Positions 1-6,383 of a DNA stretch of 6,614 nt are shown one piece after another. The DNA lies in assembly GCA_033809435.1 (NCBI GenBank), contig JAPXLS010000127.1:1-6614 (forward strand), given 5' to 3'. Both the position numbers and the translations under genes were made by a program. Source of the stretch: JAAZIN01 sp033809435 (GTDB lineage: Bacteria; Bacillota; Dethiobacteria; DTU022). Each line of letters opens with the position of its first letter. Position 1 is the first letter of the stretch. A model generated the notes under the pieces. The model saw only the letters and a program-made list of their open reading frames with translations, was not told the DNA's origin and searched no databases.

Positions 1-1
1 C

Positions 2-658
2 CCGAATGGAGCGGGCAAAACCACCCTGTTCAATCTCTTTACCGGTCATTATAACCCCACGGGCGGAAATATCTATTTCAACAATGAGAAGATCAACGGG
101 TTGAAACCGTACCAGATCACCCCCAGAGGCATTGCCCGGACCTTCCAAAATATTCGCCTTTTCGGCCAGATGAGCGTGCTGGACAATGTTCTCATCGGTC
201 AGCACTGCCGGACCGGGGCCGGCCTGTTCAGCACAGTTCTTAGAACGCATGCCTTCAAAAAGGAAGAGACCCGGGCCCGTGAAACAGCGCTGATGATGCT
301 CTCCTTTGTCCAGCTGGAAGAAAAGAAAGAGGAGCTGGCCCACAATCTCTCCTACGGAGAACAGCGGCGCCTTGAAATTGCGCGGGCCCTGGCCACGGAT
401 CCCGCCCTGCTCCTGCTCGATGAGCCTGCCGCAGGGATGAATCCCCAGGAGAGCATTACCCTGATGGAGCTGGTCAGGCAGATTCGGGACAGAATGGGAA
501 AAACCATTCTGCTGATAGAACATGACATGAAAGTGGTCATGGGAATTTCCGAACGGGTTGCAGTCTTGAATTACGGCAAAAAGATTGCCGAGGGTACACC
601 CCATGAGGTGCAGAACAATAAAGAAGTGATCAAGGCTTACCTGGGCGAAAGCGCCTGA
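2..658 (+). CDS. livG: Branched-chain amino-acid ABC transporter ATP-binding protein LivG (5' end cut by window)
   Basis: This is one of the two cytoplasmic ATPases that power a LivFGHM-type importer for branched-chain amino acids or related substrates. The reading frame is open from base 2, so the gene begins before the window; 218 residues are visible against about 255 in the family. In visible-residue numbering, the Walker A motif NGAGKTT lies at the very start, the Q-loop glutamine (TFQN) is near 49, the signature LSYGEQ is near 116-121, Walker B LLLLDEP is near 136-142, and the H-loop histidine (IEHD) is near 174. The LSYGEQRRLEIARAL signature region and the ending KAYLG are typical of LivG rather than LivF. 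livF follows after 29 bases, so the two are surely co-transcribed. The permease and binding-protein genes would be expected upstream of the window. The substrate cannot be read from the ATPase alone, and amide or urea importers use close relatives. Confidence 0.93.
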   Translation, partial: PNGAGKTTLFNLFTGHYNPTGGNIYFNNEKINGLKPYQITPRGIARTFQNIRLFGQMSVLDNVLIGQHCRTGAGLFSTVLRTHAFKKEETRARETALMMLSFVQLEEKKEELAHNLSYGEQRRLEIARALATDPALLLLDEPAAGMNPQESITLMELVRQIRDRMGKTILLIEHDMKVVMGISERVAVLNYGKKIAEGTPHEVQNNKEVIKAYLGESA

Positions 659-670
659 GCCTTCCCATGT

Positions 671-678
671 GAAGGGAG
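671..678 (+). promoter_or_regulatory. Ribosome binding site of livF
   Basis: The sequence GAAGGGAG sits 9 bases before the TTG at 688. It supports the non-ATG start, and no in-frame ATG lies nearby that would fit the family's N-terminus. Confidence 0.7.
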
Positions 679-687
679 ATAAAAAGC

Positions 688-1392
688 TTGCTGAGAATAG
701 AAAACCTCTCTACCGGCTATGGCAATATCCGTGCACTCCATCAGATCAATATCACCGTCAGCGAGGGAGAAATTGTTACACTTATCGGCTCCAATGGTGT
801 GGGGAAAACTACAACCCTTAAAACCATCTCCGGATTGATGAGACCGGAAGAGGGCAGCATCAGCTTTGTTGGTTGCGATATTTCCCGCACCCCGCCGCAC
901 AAGATCGTGGAAATGGGCATTTCCCATGTCCCCGAGGGAAGAAATGTTTTCCCCCGCCTCACCGTACGGGAAAATCTGGAGATGGGCGCCTATACCCGCA
1001 AAGACAAGGATGCCATCAGGAAAGACTTTGCACAGGTCATGGATACATTTCCGCAGCTGGCCCTGCGGGAGAAACAAAGCGCCGGCACCCTGAGCGGTGG
1101 AGAGCAGCAGATGCTGGCCATGGGCCGGGCCCTCATGTCGAAACCGCGCCTGCTGCTGCTGGACGAACCCTCCATGGGCCTGGCTCCCCTTGTTGTTCTG
1201 GGTATATTTGAAATAATCGCCGAGATCAACCGCCAGGGAACCACCATCCTGCTGGTGGAACAGAACGCCCAGATCGCCCTGCGCACCGCCCACCGCGGCT
1301 ACGTCATGGAAACAGGGCGCATCGTCCTGAGCGATTCTGCCCGGGCCCTGCTGCAAAACGATCAAGTCCGCAAGGCTTATCTTGGAGAATAA
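688..1392 (+). CDS. livF: Branched-chain amino-acid ABC transporter ATP-binding protein LivF
   Basis: This is the second ATPase of the importer and pairs with LivG at the inner face of the membrane. Its 234 residues match the family length. In order the sequence shows Walker A GSNGVGKT (34-41), the LivF-type VPEGR segment (81-85), the signature LSGGEQQ (135-141), Walker B LLLLDEP (155-161) followed by SMGLAP, and the C-terminal KAYLGE. Where LivG has the H-loop histidine (IEHD), this protein has VEQN, so glutamine 192 takes the histidine position. That substitution is usual in LivF, which suggests asymmetric hydrolysis sites in the LivG-LivF pair. The start is TTG, supported by the ribosome binding site at 671-678. 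The gene ends 10 bases before the remnant of a nitronate monooxygenase gene on the other strand. I see no convincing intrinsic terminator after it. Confidence 0.95.
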   Translation: MLRIENLSTGYGNIRALHQINITVSEGEIVTLIGSNGVGKTTTLKTISGLMRPEEGSISFVGCDISRTPPHKIVEMGISHVPEGRNVFPRLTVRENLEMGAYTRKDKDAIRKDFAQVMDTFPQLALREKQSAGTLSGGEQQMLAMGRALMSKPRLLLLDEPSMGLAPLVVLGIFEIIAEINRQGTTILLVEQNAQIALRTAHRGYVMETGRIVLSDSARALLQNDQVRKAYLGE

Positions 1393-1402
1393 TTTCTAGC
1401 TT

Positions 1403-1823
1403 TCAAACCGCAAGGCTGCGGCCGTCAACTATCCCCCCGGCGGCCACGACCGGTATTTTAACGCTCCCGGCAATACGGGGCCGCAAAACCGCGGAGTCAA
1501 CATCATCGTTCAGCGGATGACCGCCCGCCTCGAACCCGAGGGCGACTACCGCATCATAACCCAGACGTTCGATATTCAAAGCATGGCGTACCGCACCGAC
1601 CTTGTGCATCATCTTGATGCCGGCCTTCTGGCACATATTCAGGTATTTAACGGCCGGTTTTCCGGACACCTCTATCACCTTTACCCTCTCCCCGGCACAT
1701 ACTCTAAAAAATATCGTCATAAACTTCCTCCGTAAGACGCATTGAAGGAAACAGAGAGATGTTCACACCGAACATGAATTGATTGCCAATGGCGAATATT
1801 TGCAGCAACCCTTGGGCGATATA
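1403..1823 (-). pseudogene. Nitronate monooxygenase (2-nitropropane dioxygenase family) remnant, frameshifted and truncated at both ends
   Basis: The 105-codon open frame at 1403-1720 encodes the middle of a flavin-dependent TIM-barrel nitronate monooxygenase. Diagnostic pieces are KVIEVSGKPA, the conserved GFEAGGHPL segment that carries the active-site histidine of the family, and IPVVAAGGIVDGRSLA. It stops right after GRSLA, so the C-terminal part that normally follows is absent and livF lies there instead. Upstream, the ATG at 1720 is not a natural start. The adjacent frame at 1707-1823 reads FGVNISLFPS and then TEEVYDDIF, which is the expected preceding strand of this family. That frame hits a TAG (1704-1706) within a run of six A on the + strand (1706-1711). 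Removing one A joins the two frames smoothly as DDIFRVCAGERV. The N-terminal start of the barrel is also missing, and the upstream frame runs back only to a TAA at 1824-1826. Intact members have about 310-360 residues. The family oxidises alkyl nitronates; this copy should make no working enzyme. Confidence 0.8.
1706..1711. other. Homopolymer frameshift site in the nitronate monooxygenase remnant
   Basis: There are six A on the + strand (six T on the coding strand). Five would keep the gene's two halves in one frame, so this is the simplest explanation of the break. A real slippage mutation and a sequencing error look the same here. Confidence 0.65.
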
Positions 1824-1940
1824 TTAACCTGATTTTCACAGGTATGGAACAATTCCTGGGAAATCGCGGGATAAGGGAGTTTTCCCGACATCAAGCCCGG
1901 TATCCCTGAAAAGAGGTAAAAACAACACCGGCACTAGAAG
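1824..1940. other. Non-coding stretch with short inverted repeats
   Basis: I see no convincing gene here. The stretch holds several small perfect inverted repeats: ACCTG/CAGGT at 1827-1831 and 1839-1843, GGAA/TTCC at 1846-1856, GGGAAA/TTTCCC at 1858-1863 and 1881-1886, and a nested GGGA/TCCC at 1875-1886. The stems are only 4-6 bases and none is followed by a T-run, so they are not intrinsic terminators. They lie just upstream of the promoter at 1941 and could be operator sites or chance. Confidence 0.25.
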
Positions 1941-1970
1941 TTGACAGGGGCAAAAGAGAAAAAGTATAAT
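1941..1970 (+). promoter_or_regulatory. Sigma-A/sigma-70 promoter of the cysteine-rich protein gene
   Basis: A perfect -35 box TTGACA (1941-1946) and a perfect -10 box TATAAT (1965-1970) are separated by 18 bases. Transcription would begin near 1977 and leave a leader of about 38 bases before the ATG at 2015. Exact consensus boxes suggest strong constitutive expression unless an operator overlaps. A seven-base direct repeat CTAGAAG lies on either side, at 1934-1940 and 1992-1998; its meaning is unknown. Confidence 0.82.
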
Positions 1971-1999
1971 CAGGGCAGAAGCCGCTCTATCCTAGAAGA

Positions 2000-2006
2000 A
2001 GGGGTG
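2000..2006 (+). promoter_or_regulatory. Ribosome binding site of the cysteine-rich protein gene
   Basis: AGGGGTG sits 8 bases before the ATG at 2015 and fixes the start of the downstream gene. Confidence 0.7.
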
Positions 2007-2014
2007 ACCGTCGC

Positions 2015-2413
2015 ATGAAGAATGGAGAAGTTGTTGGTGATTTTCAGGATACGGTGGAAGAGGTTCTGATCCGTCACCGCAGTATCCTGGACTGCCTTTC
2101 CAAATTTCACGAATCAACCTCCCGGATCAACCGGGCCATTATCAAGACCGCCACAGACTGCGGCTGCATCTCCATCAATGCAATCAAACAGCAGTACCCT
2201 CAAAAAGAGTCGCTCAAGGATTGCGGCAAATATATGAATTCACATATAAAGGGCGAGCTCTGCGATCACTGCAAAGAGGTAATCGCCGAAGAATTCGGGA
2301 ACCATCTTTTCTACCTGACAGCGCTCTGCAGCCTCCTAAACTTCAACGTGGAAGAGCTGATCGGACTTGAGTACGACCGCATAAACACGCTGGGGCACTT
2401 TTTGCTCTCATGA
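2015..2413 (+). CDS. Small cysteine-rich conserved protein of unknown function (DUF1573-like clostridial type)
   Basis: This is a 132-residue soluble protein with no signal peptide or membrane segment. From memory it resembles a small Clostridia/Firmicutes family often labelled DUF1573 because of its CGC motif; I could not check this. It has seven cysteines: C27, the pair C49-G-C51 in TDCGC, C70, the CxxC pair C83/C86 in ELCDHC, and C105. The CGC and CxxC pairs would suit a metal site or a redox-active thiol arrangement, but that is inference. The first third (EVLIRHRSILDCLSKFHEST) and last third (GNHLFYLTALCSLLNFNVEELI) look helical, and the latter faintly recalls MazG-like helices. The gene has its own consensus promoter and a good ribosome binding site, so it is a real monocistronic gene. 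It converges on radA, and its TGA at 2411-2413 abuts radA's stop. No function can be assigned. Confidence 0.85.
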   Translation: MKNGEVVGDFQDTVEEVLIRHRSILDCLSKFHESTSRINRAIIKTATDCGCISINAIKQQYPQKESLKDCGKYMNSHIKGELCDHCKEVIAEEFGNHLFYLTALCSLLNFNVEELIGLEYDRINTLGHFLLS

Positions 2414-3763
2414 AAGGACGGCTCCAACAGCTTCCCTGATCGTGTCCACGCCCGTCAGTTGAAGCGGGGAAGAAATGTTTTTCTCCCCTTTCAGTGCTTC
2501 CAGATTCAGACGGGGCATCATGAAATGCTTGAAACCGAGTTTAACCCCTTCGTTCAATCTTTGCTCGATCCTGCTGACAGGCCGAATCTCGCCTGTTAAA
2601 CCCATCTCGCCCACGATGAGGATATCGCCGGGCATGCCTTTGCATTTCAGACTGGAAACAAGGCTTATGGCCAGGGCCAGATCAACGGCAGTTTCCATGA
2701 TGCGGACCCCGCCCACGACATTGACGTATGTATCCAGCCCCACGAAGGAAACCCCCGCGTGTTTTTCCAGAACCGCCATGATCAGGGCCACCCTGTTCAG
2801 ATCTATCCCCGCAGATGTACGCCTGGGCGAGGGATAGTTGGAGACAGTCACCAGAGATTGGATCTCTACCAGGAGCGGCCTTGTTCCCTCCATGCTCGCT
2901 GTAACCACGGCTCCGCCCCGGCTCCCGCCGCGCTGAGCCAGGAAAAATTGTGAAGGGTTGGCCACCTCCGCCAGGCCCCTGTCTTCCATCAAAAAGACCC
3001 CGATTTCATTCGTTGACCCGAACCGGTTCTTCACAGCCCTCAGTATCCTGAAACTGTGATAGCGGTCGCCCTCCAGGTACAGAACACAGTCAACCATATG
3101 CTCCAGCAGGCGGGGCCCGGCCATGATCCCCTCCTTTGTAACATGGCCGATAAGAAAAACAATCACGTTCCGCTCCTTGGCCAGACGAACAAGGGCTGCT
3201 GTAACCTCGCGCAGCTGATTAATACTTCCCGGGGCCCCCTCCTGTTCCTCTTTGTAGAAGGATTGCACCGAGTCAACAACAAGCACCCGCGGTTCCATGG
3301 AGATAACGGCATCTTCGATCTCATCGAAGCGGGTGGTAGAGAGGATGAGGGCCTGCCCTTCCGTTTCCAGGCGCTGCGCGCGCAGTTTGATCTGTTGAAG
3401 CGACTCCTCGCCGCCGGCATAGAGCACCGCTCTCGAAACAGCCAGCTTATCGGCTGCCTGCAGCAGCAACGTTGATTTGCCGATGCCGGGATCGCCTCCC
3501 AGCAGAACAACGGAGCCGGGTACGGCGCCTCCGCCGAGGACCCGGTCAAATTCACCAATGCCCGTGGCCAGACGCTCTTCCGCCGCCACCGGGATTTCCC
3601 GCAGGGAAAGGGGCTTCGCTGCACCCGGAGCCGGGCTGCGACTGCTCGCGCCCGCCTTCACTTCCTGAAAGGTGTTCCAGCTGCTGCAGACAGGGCACCG
3701 GCCCAGCCATTTATATGCCTCGTACCCGCATTCTCCGCAGCAAAAGACGGTTTTCTTTTTGAT
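2408..3763 (-). CDS. radA: DNA repair protein RadA (Sms), apparent ATC start
   Basis: RadA is a RecA-like, DnaB-type ATPase that helps process branched recombination intermediates and extend strand exchange. From an ATC at 3761-3763 the protein has 451 residues, the usual family length. In order: a C4 zinc finger with CxxC at 9/12 and CxxC at 23/26 (GECGY...RCPVC), with an extra Cys8; Walker A GGDPGIGKST (89-98); Walker B ending at Asp164 (VLVVD); the RadA-specific KNRFG motif (245-249); and a Lon-like C-terminal domain with GEMGLTGEIRPV (385-396). The first ordinary start codon, GTG at 3659-3661, would delete the whole zinc finger. Between the in-frame TGA at 3779-3781 and the finger, no ATG, GTG or TTG exists. 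The ATC has AGAGGGGG 8 bases upstream, so it is the best candidate start. It is last in the pyrC-pyrK-pyrD-nfo-radA series, 46 bases after nfo. Identity is certain; the start is inferred. Confidence 0.95.
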   Translation of the reverse strand: MKKKTVFCCGECGYEAYKWLGRCPVCSSWNTFQEVKAGASSRSPAPGAAKPLSLREIPVAAEERLATGIGEFDRVLGGGAVPGSVVLLGGDPGIGKSTLLLQAADKLAVSRAVLYAGGEESLQQIKLRAQRLETEGQALILSTTRFDEIEDAVISMEPRVLVVDSVQSFYKEEQEGAPGSINQLREVTAALVRLAKERNVIVFLIGHVTKEGIMAGPRLLEHMVDCVLYLEGDRYHSFRILRAVKNRFGSTNEIGVFLMEDRGLAEVANPSQFFLAQRGGSRGGAVVTASMEGTRPLLVEIQSLVTVSNYPSPRRTSAGIDLNRVALIMAVLEKHAGVSFVGLDTYVNVVGGVRIMETAVDLALAISLVSSLKCKGMPGDILIVGEMGLTGEIRPVSRIEQRLNEGVKLGFKHFMMPRLNLEALKGEKNISSPLQLTGVDTIREAVGAVLS

Positions 3764-3771
3764 TGTCGCCG

Positions 3772-3779
3772 CCCCCTCT
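3772..3779 (-). promoter_or_regulatory. Ribosome binding site that points to the ATC start of radA
   Basis: On the minus strand AGAGGGGG is followed by 8 bases and then ATC AAA AAG AAA. The spacing is ideal for initiation at 3763. It makes no sense for the next ordinary start, the GTG 102 bases further on. Confidence 0.6.
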
Positions 3780-3809
3780 CAATGGACTGGCATTCCTTCC
3801 GGGAATATA

Positions 3810-4646
3810 TTATCCGGCAAGGGAGCGCAGCGCTTCCAGGTTCTTGCGATCCCAGTCGCTGCCCATCTCCGGCGTTTCAAGAATGGCGGGCATTGCCCCG
3901 GGCCAGGGATGCCGCAGCAGCTCGCGAAAGCCGTCAAGCCCCATCTGCCCATGCCCGATATGTTCGTGACGATCTACGCGAGAGCCGCGGGCCACCCTGG
4001 CATCATTGATATGAAGCGCACAAAGCTGCTCCAGACCCATGAGCCGCTCAAATTGCTCCAGCAGCTCTCTAACGCCATCGGCAGTGCCGAAATCGTAACC
4101 TGCGGCCCAGCCGTGCGCGGTATCTAAACAGATGCCCAGAGTGCCTGCAGGGAAAGCCCCGAGCAACCGGGACAGCTCTTCAAAGGTGGAGCCCAGCGCA
4201 GTGCCGCTGCCTGCAGTATTCTCCAGCAGCAATTTAACTTCCTGCGGCCACCCCGGGAGGCAATCGGATATGGTTTCAATAACCTGTTCAAGCCCCTGTG
4301 CCACGCCCGCCCCGCCGTGGTTGCCCGGATGCAGTACCACAAAAGGCGACCCGTAGAGGGAGGCCCGCTGCATGGTCTCGTTCAGCAAATGAACCGATTT
4401 TTCGTGAAAATCCGGAGACAGCGTGGCCAGGTTAACCAGGTACGCACAGTGAATCACCAGCGGAAAAATGGATTGCTCCCGGGCCAGCGCCGCCCTTTTT
4501 TCCAGTTCAGGTATCCTCGCAGGGGCCATCTTCCAACCTGTAGGATTGCCGGCAAAGAGCTGGATCGTTTCGCATCCATATTCCTTTACCCGCATCAAGT
4601 TGGCGGCAAAGCCCCCCTTGAGAGGCATGTGAATTCCCAAACGCAC
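3810..4646 (-). CDS. nfo: Endonuclease IV (class II AP endonuclease)
   Basis: Endonuclease IV cleaves DNA 5' to abasic sites and trims blocked 3' ends in base excision repair, using three zinc ions in a TIM barrel. From the GTG at 4644-4646 the protein has 278 residues. All nine metal ligands known from the E. coli enzyme are in place: His66, His106, Glu142, Asp175, His178, His212, Asp225, His227 and Glu257. They lie in LVIHCAYL, VVLHPGNH, LLENTAGSG, CLDTAHGWAAGYD, LHINDARV, DRHEHIGHG and ILETPE, so the enzyme should be active. An ATG at 4668-4670 would add eight residues and overlap the pyrD stop as ATGA. The GTG is preferred because AGGAGGT lies 6 bases before it and because it yields MRLGIH, matching the family's usual MxxIGxH N-terminus. 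The gene follows pyrD by 20 bases and precedes radA, which makes a small repair pair at the end of a pyrimidine operon. Confidence 0.95.
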   Translation of the reverse strand: MRLGIHMPLKGGFAANLMRVKEYGCETIQLFAGNPTGWKMAPARIPELEKRAALAREQSIFPLVIHCAYLVNLATLSPDFHEKSVHLLNETMQRASLYGSPFVVLHPGNHGGAGVAQGLEQVIETISDCLPGWPQEVKLLLENTAGSGTALGSTFEELSRLLGAFPAGTLGICLDTAHGWAAGYDFGTADGVRELLEQFERLMGLEQLCALHINDARVARGSRVDRHEHIGHGQMGLDGFRELLRHPWPGAMPAILETPEMGSDWDRKNLEALRSLAG

Positions 4647-4652
4647 TCCTTT

Positions 4653-4659
4653 ACCTCCT
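4653..4659 (-). promoter_or_regulatory. Ribosome binding site of nfo
   Basis: A perfect AGGAGGT lies 6 bases before the GTG at 4646. This site decides between GTG 4646 and the upstream ATG 4670, inside whose reading frame it falls. Confidence 0.75.
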
Positions 4660-4666
4660 GTTGCAT

Positions 4667-5590
4667 TCATTTTACCCTTGCAGCGCCGATCAGCTCGCTG
4701 TAATGGCCTATGGAATTTTCGTCAAGGTAGCGCGCCAGACCCAGGTTTATCTCCCGGGCAATGTAGGGGTTGACAAAGTTGGCGGTACCCACGGACAGGG
4801 CGGCGGCGCCGGCAAGAATAAATTGAAGCGCGTCTTCAGCAGAGGAAATCCCGCCCGAGCCGATGAGCGGAATGGATACCGCTCCGGCCGCTTCCCAAAC
4901 CGCGCGGAGAGCAACGGGGCGGATGGCCGGTCCGGAGAGGCCGCCGGTGACATTGCCCAGTACAGGGCGGCGGCTCTGTATATCGATGACCATGCCTTTT
5001 AGCGTATTGATCAATGTGAGGGCATCGGCCCCGCCCTTCTCTGCAGCCCGGGCAACGGCCCCGATATCCCCCGCTTCCAGTGAGAGTTTGACGATCATGG
5101 TCCCCCGGTATGCCCGCCGCACCAGGGAAACAAGCTCCTTCACGACGGCGGGGTCGCGGCCGAAGCTGATCCCGCCGCGACATACATTGGGACAGGAGAC
5201 ATTCACCTCCACGGCAGCGATTTCGCCAACACCGTCAAGGGCGGCAGCCAGGTCCCGATATTCCTCCATGCTTTCCCCGGCAATGTTCATGATCACCGGG
5301 CAGCCCAGTTCTTTCAAATGCGGCCGGATCTCCTGCAAAAAATAGGCGATGCCGGGGTTTTGCAGCCCTATGGCATTGAGCATTCCTGAGGGGGTTTCCG
5401 CCAGACGGGGCGGGGGATTGCCCGCTCGCGGCTCCATGGTGGTGCCTTTTAACGCAATCGCGCCCCAGCTGCAGGGGTCAACCCACTGCGCATAATCAAA
5501 GCCGTAGCCGTAACAGCCCGAGGCGGCAATGAGCGGATTTCGCATTCTTACCCCGGCCAGATCAAGGGCCAGCCGCGGATCATCTTTCAA
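4667..5590 (-). CDS. pyrD: Dihydroorotate dehydrogenase B, catalytic FMN subunit (PyrD)
   Basis: PyrD oxidises dihydroorotate to orotate in UMP synthesis. As a class 1B enzyme it passes electrons through PyrK to NAD+. Starting at the TTG (5588-5590) it has 307 residues, normal for the class. The sequence shows RNPLIAASGCYGYG near the N-terminus, ALKGTT with the conserved lysine at 48, NVSCPN with the class 1 catalytic cysteine at 133, IVKLS with Lys168, LINTLKG, and the FMN phosphate loop GSGGIS near 244 followed by VGTA. The start is uncertain. GGAGAGG at 5600-5606 is 9 bases before the TTG but touches the ATG at 5597-5599. Other candidates are ATG 5606-5608 and TTG 5609-5611. All of them overlap the end of pyrK, which suggests translational coupling and equal amounts of the two subunits. 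The cysteine rather than serine base in NVSCPN marks class 1, not the quinone-linked class 2. Confidence 0.95.
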   Translation of the reverse strand: MKDDPRLALDLAGVRMRNPLIAASGCYGYGFDYAQWVDPCSWGAIALKGTTMEPRAGNPPPRLAETPSGMLNAIGLQNPGIAYFLQEIRPHLKELGCPVIMNIAGESMEEYRDLAAALDGVGEIAAVEVNVSCPNVCRGGISFGRDPAVVKELVSLVRRAYRGTMIVKLSLEAGDIGAVARAAEKGGADALTLINTLKGMVIDIQSRRPVLGNVTGGLSGPAIRPVALRAVWEAAGAVSIPLIGSGGISSAEDALQFILAGAAALSVGTANFVNPYIAREINLGLARYLDENSIGHYSELIGAARVK

Positions 5591-6383
5591 AACAAACATC
5601 CTCTCCATCAAAAACCGGGCCGTCGCGGCAGACCCGGCGGTATTCTATGCCTCCACCGGCATAAACCGGCAGAACACAGCCCAGGCAGGCGCCAACGCCG
5701 CAAGCCATGCGCGATTCCAGGGACAGGTGAACCGGAATTCCGGCGGATCGGGCCAGTTCCACCACCGGGGGCAGCATGGGCGCGGGGCCGCAGGCATGAA
5801 TCCGGGCAGGTTTCCGGATCAGGGCAAGCCTCTTCTCCAGCAGTGCGGTAACCGTTCCGGGCCCGCCACGGGAGCCGTCCTCGGTGACCAGAAGCGGCTT
5901 GATACTGTGAGCCAGAAAATAGTCGTCCGGAGGCAGGAGGGAACCCCTCCTGCCCCCCAGTAAAAGTTCGAACGGAAGACCCGCTCTCTGCCGCTGCACT
6001 GCGGCAAAAAAAAGGGGGGCCATCCCGATGCCGCCGCCGACAAGGAATGCGGGATGCCTCTCTTCAAGGAAGGGGAAACCCCGCCCCAGGGGGCCGAGAA
6101 GATCCAGTTCCTCACCGGCCTTGCCCAGGGCCGCAAGGGCGGTGCCGCGGCCGGCTTTCCGGATCAACAGACGAATCCGACCTGCGGCCGGATCGGCAAA
6201 ATGTATGCTCACCGGCCGCCGCAGCAGTGGATCCGTGGTGCCGCCAATCCGCAGCTGGACAAATTGCCCTGGCGCGGAGCGCGCCAGCACAGGCGATTCG
6301 AGTTCAAAGAGATGCCAGCCCGGGACAATTTCCCTATTTTCCAGTACAGGACAGCGGTGAAGCAGTTCAGTCCGTTTTTCCAT
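5580..6383 (-). CDS. pyrK: Dihydroorotate dehydrogenase B, electron-transfer subunit (PyrK)
   Basis: PyrK carries FAD and a [2Fe-2S] cluster and links PyrD's FMN to NAD+. From the ATG at 6381-6383 it has 267 residues. The N-terminal FAD-binding barrel shows RPVS (56-59) of the ferredoxin-reductase family. The nucleotide-binding domain shows GGGIGMAPL (116-124) and the later CGP (198-200). The C-terminal cluster motif is CGVGACLGC, with the fourth cysteine 15 residues later (Cys228, 233, 236, 252), the normal PyrK spacing. AGGGTG lies 6 bases before the chosen start. The frame is open upstream to a TTG at 6420-6422, but that would lie well inside pyrC and lacks comparable support. pyrK overlaps pyrC by 17 bases and pyrD by about 11, so the genes are probably translationally coupled. 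Confidence 0.95.
   Translation of the reverse strand: MEKRTELLHRCPVLENREIVPGWHLFELESPVLARSAPGQFVQLRIGGTTDPLLRRPVSIHFADPAAGRIRLLIRKAGRGTALAALGKAGEELDLLGPLGRGFPFLEERHPAFLVGGGIGMAPLFFAAVQRQRAGLPFELLLGGRRGSLLPPDDYFLAHSIKPLLVTEDGSRGGPGTVTALLEKRLALIRKPARIHACGPAPMLPPVVELARSAGIPVHLSLESRMACGVGACLGCVLPVYAGGGIEYRRVCRDGPVFDGEDVCFER
5600..5606 (-). promoter_or_regulatory. Ribosome binding site of pyrD inside the end of pyrK
   Basis: GGAGAGG lies 9 bases upstream of TTG 5590 and immediately before ATG 5599. The spacing favours TTG as the main start and places pyrD initiation within the last codons of pyrK. Confidence 0.55.

Noticed and set aside
637..1365. A 242-codon open frame on the minus strand opposite livF
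   Set aside because: It is entirely antisense to a clear LivF, shows no recognisable domain, and has a composition typical of an antisense shadow in GC-rich coding DNA.
1408..1421. Hairpin CCGCA-AGGC-TGCGG after livF as a possible terminator
   Set aside because: The stem is only five pairs, no T-run follows, and it falls in sequence that encodes the conserved GRSLA part of the monooxygenase remnant.
1403..1720. Treating the 105-codon monooxygenase frame as a functional short gene
   Set aside because: It lacks the N-terminal and C-terminal parts of the barrel needed for FMN binding, and the family sequence continues in another frame upstream of its ATG.
1763..1891. A 42-codon minus-strand frame starting at ATG 1891
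   Set aside because: It has no ribosome binding site or recognisable similarity. Its 3' part lies over the remnant whose meaningful reading is in another frame.
3672..4127. A 151-codon plus-strand frame opposite the start of radA and the end of nfo
   Set aside because: It overlaps the conserved RadA zinc finger and endonuclease IV metal-ligand regions on the other strand and resembles no family.
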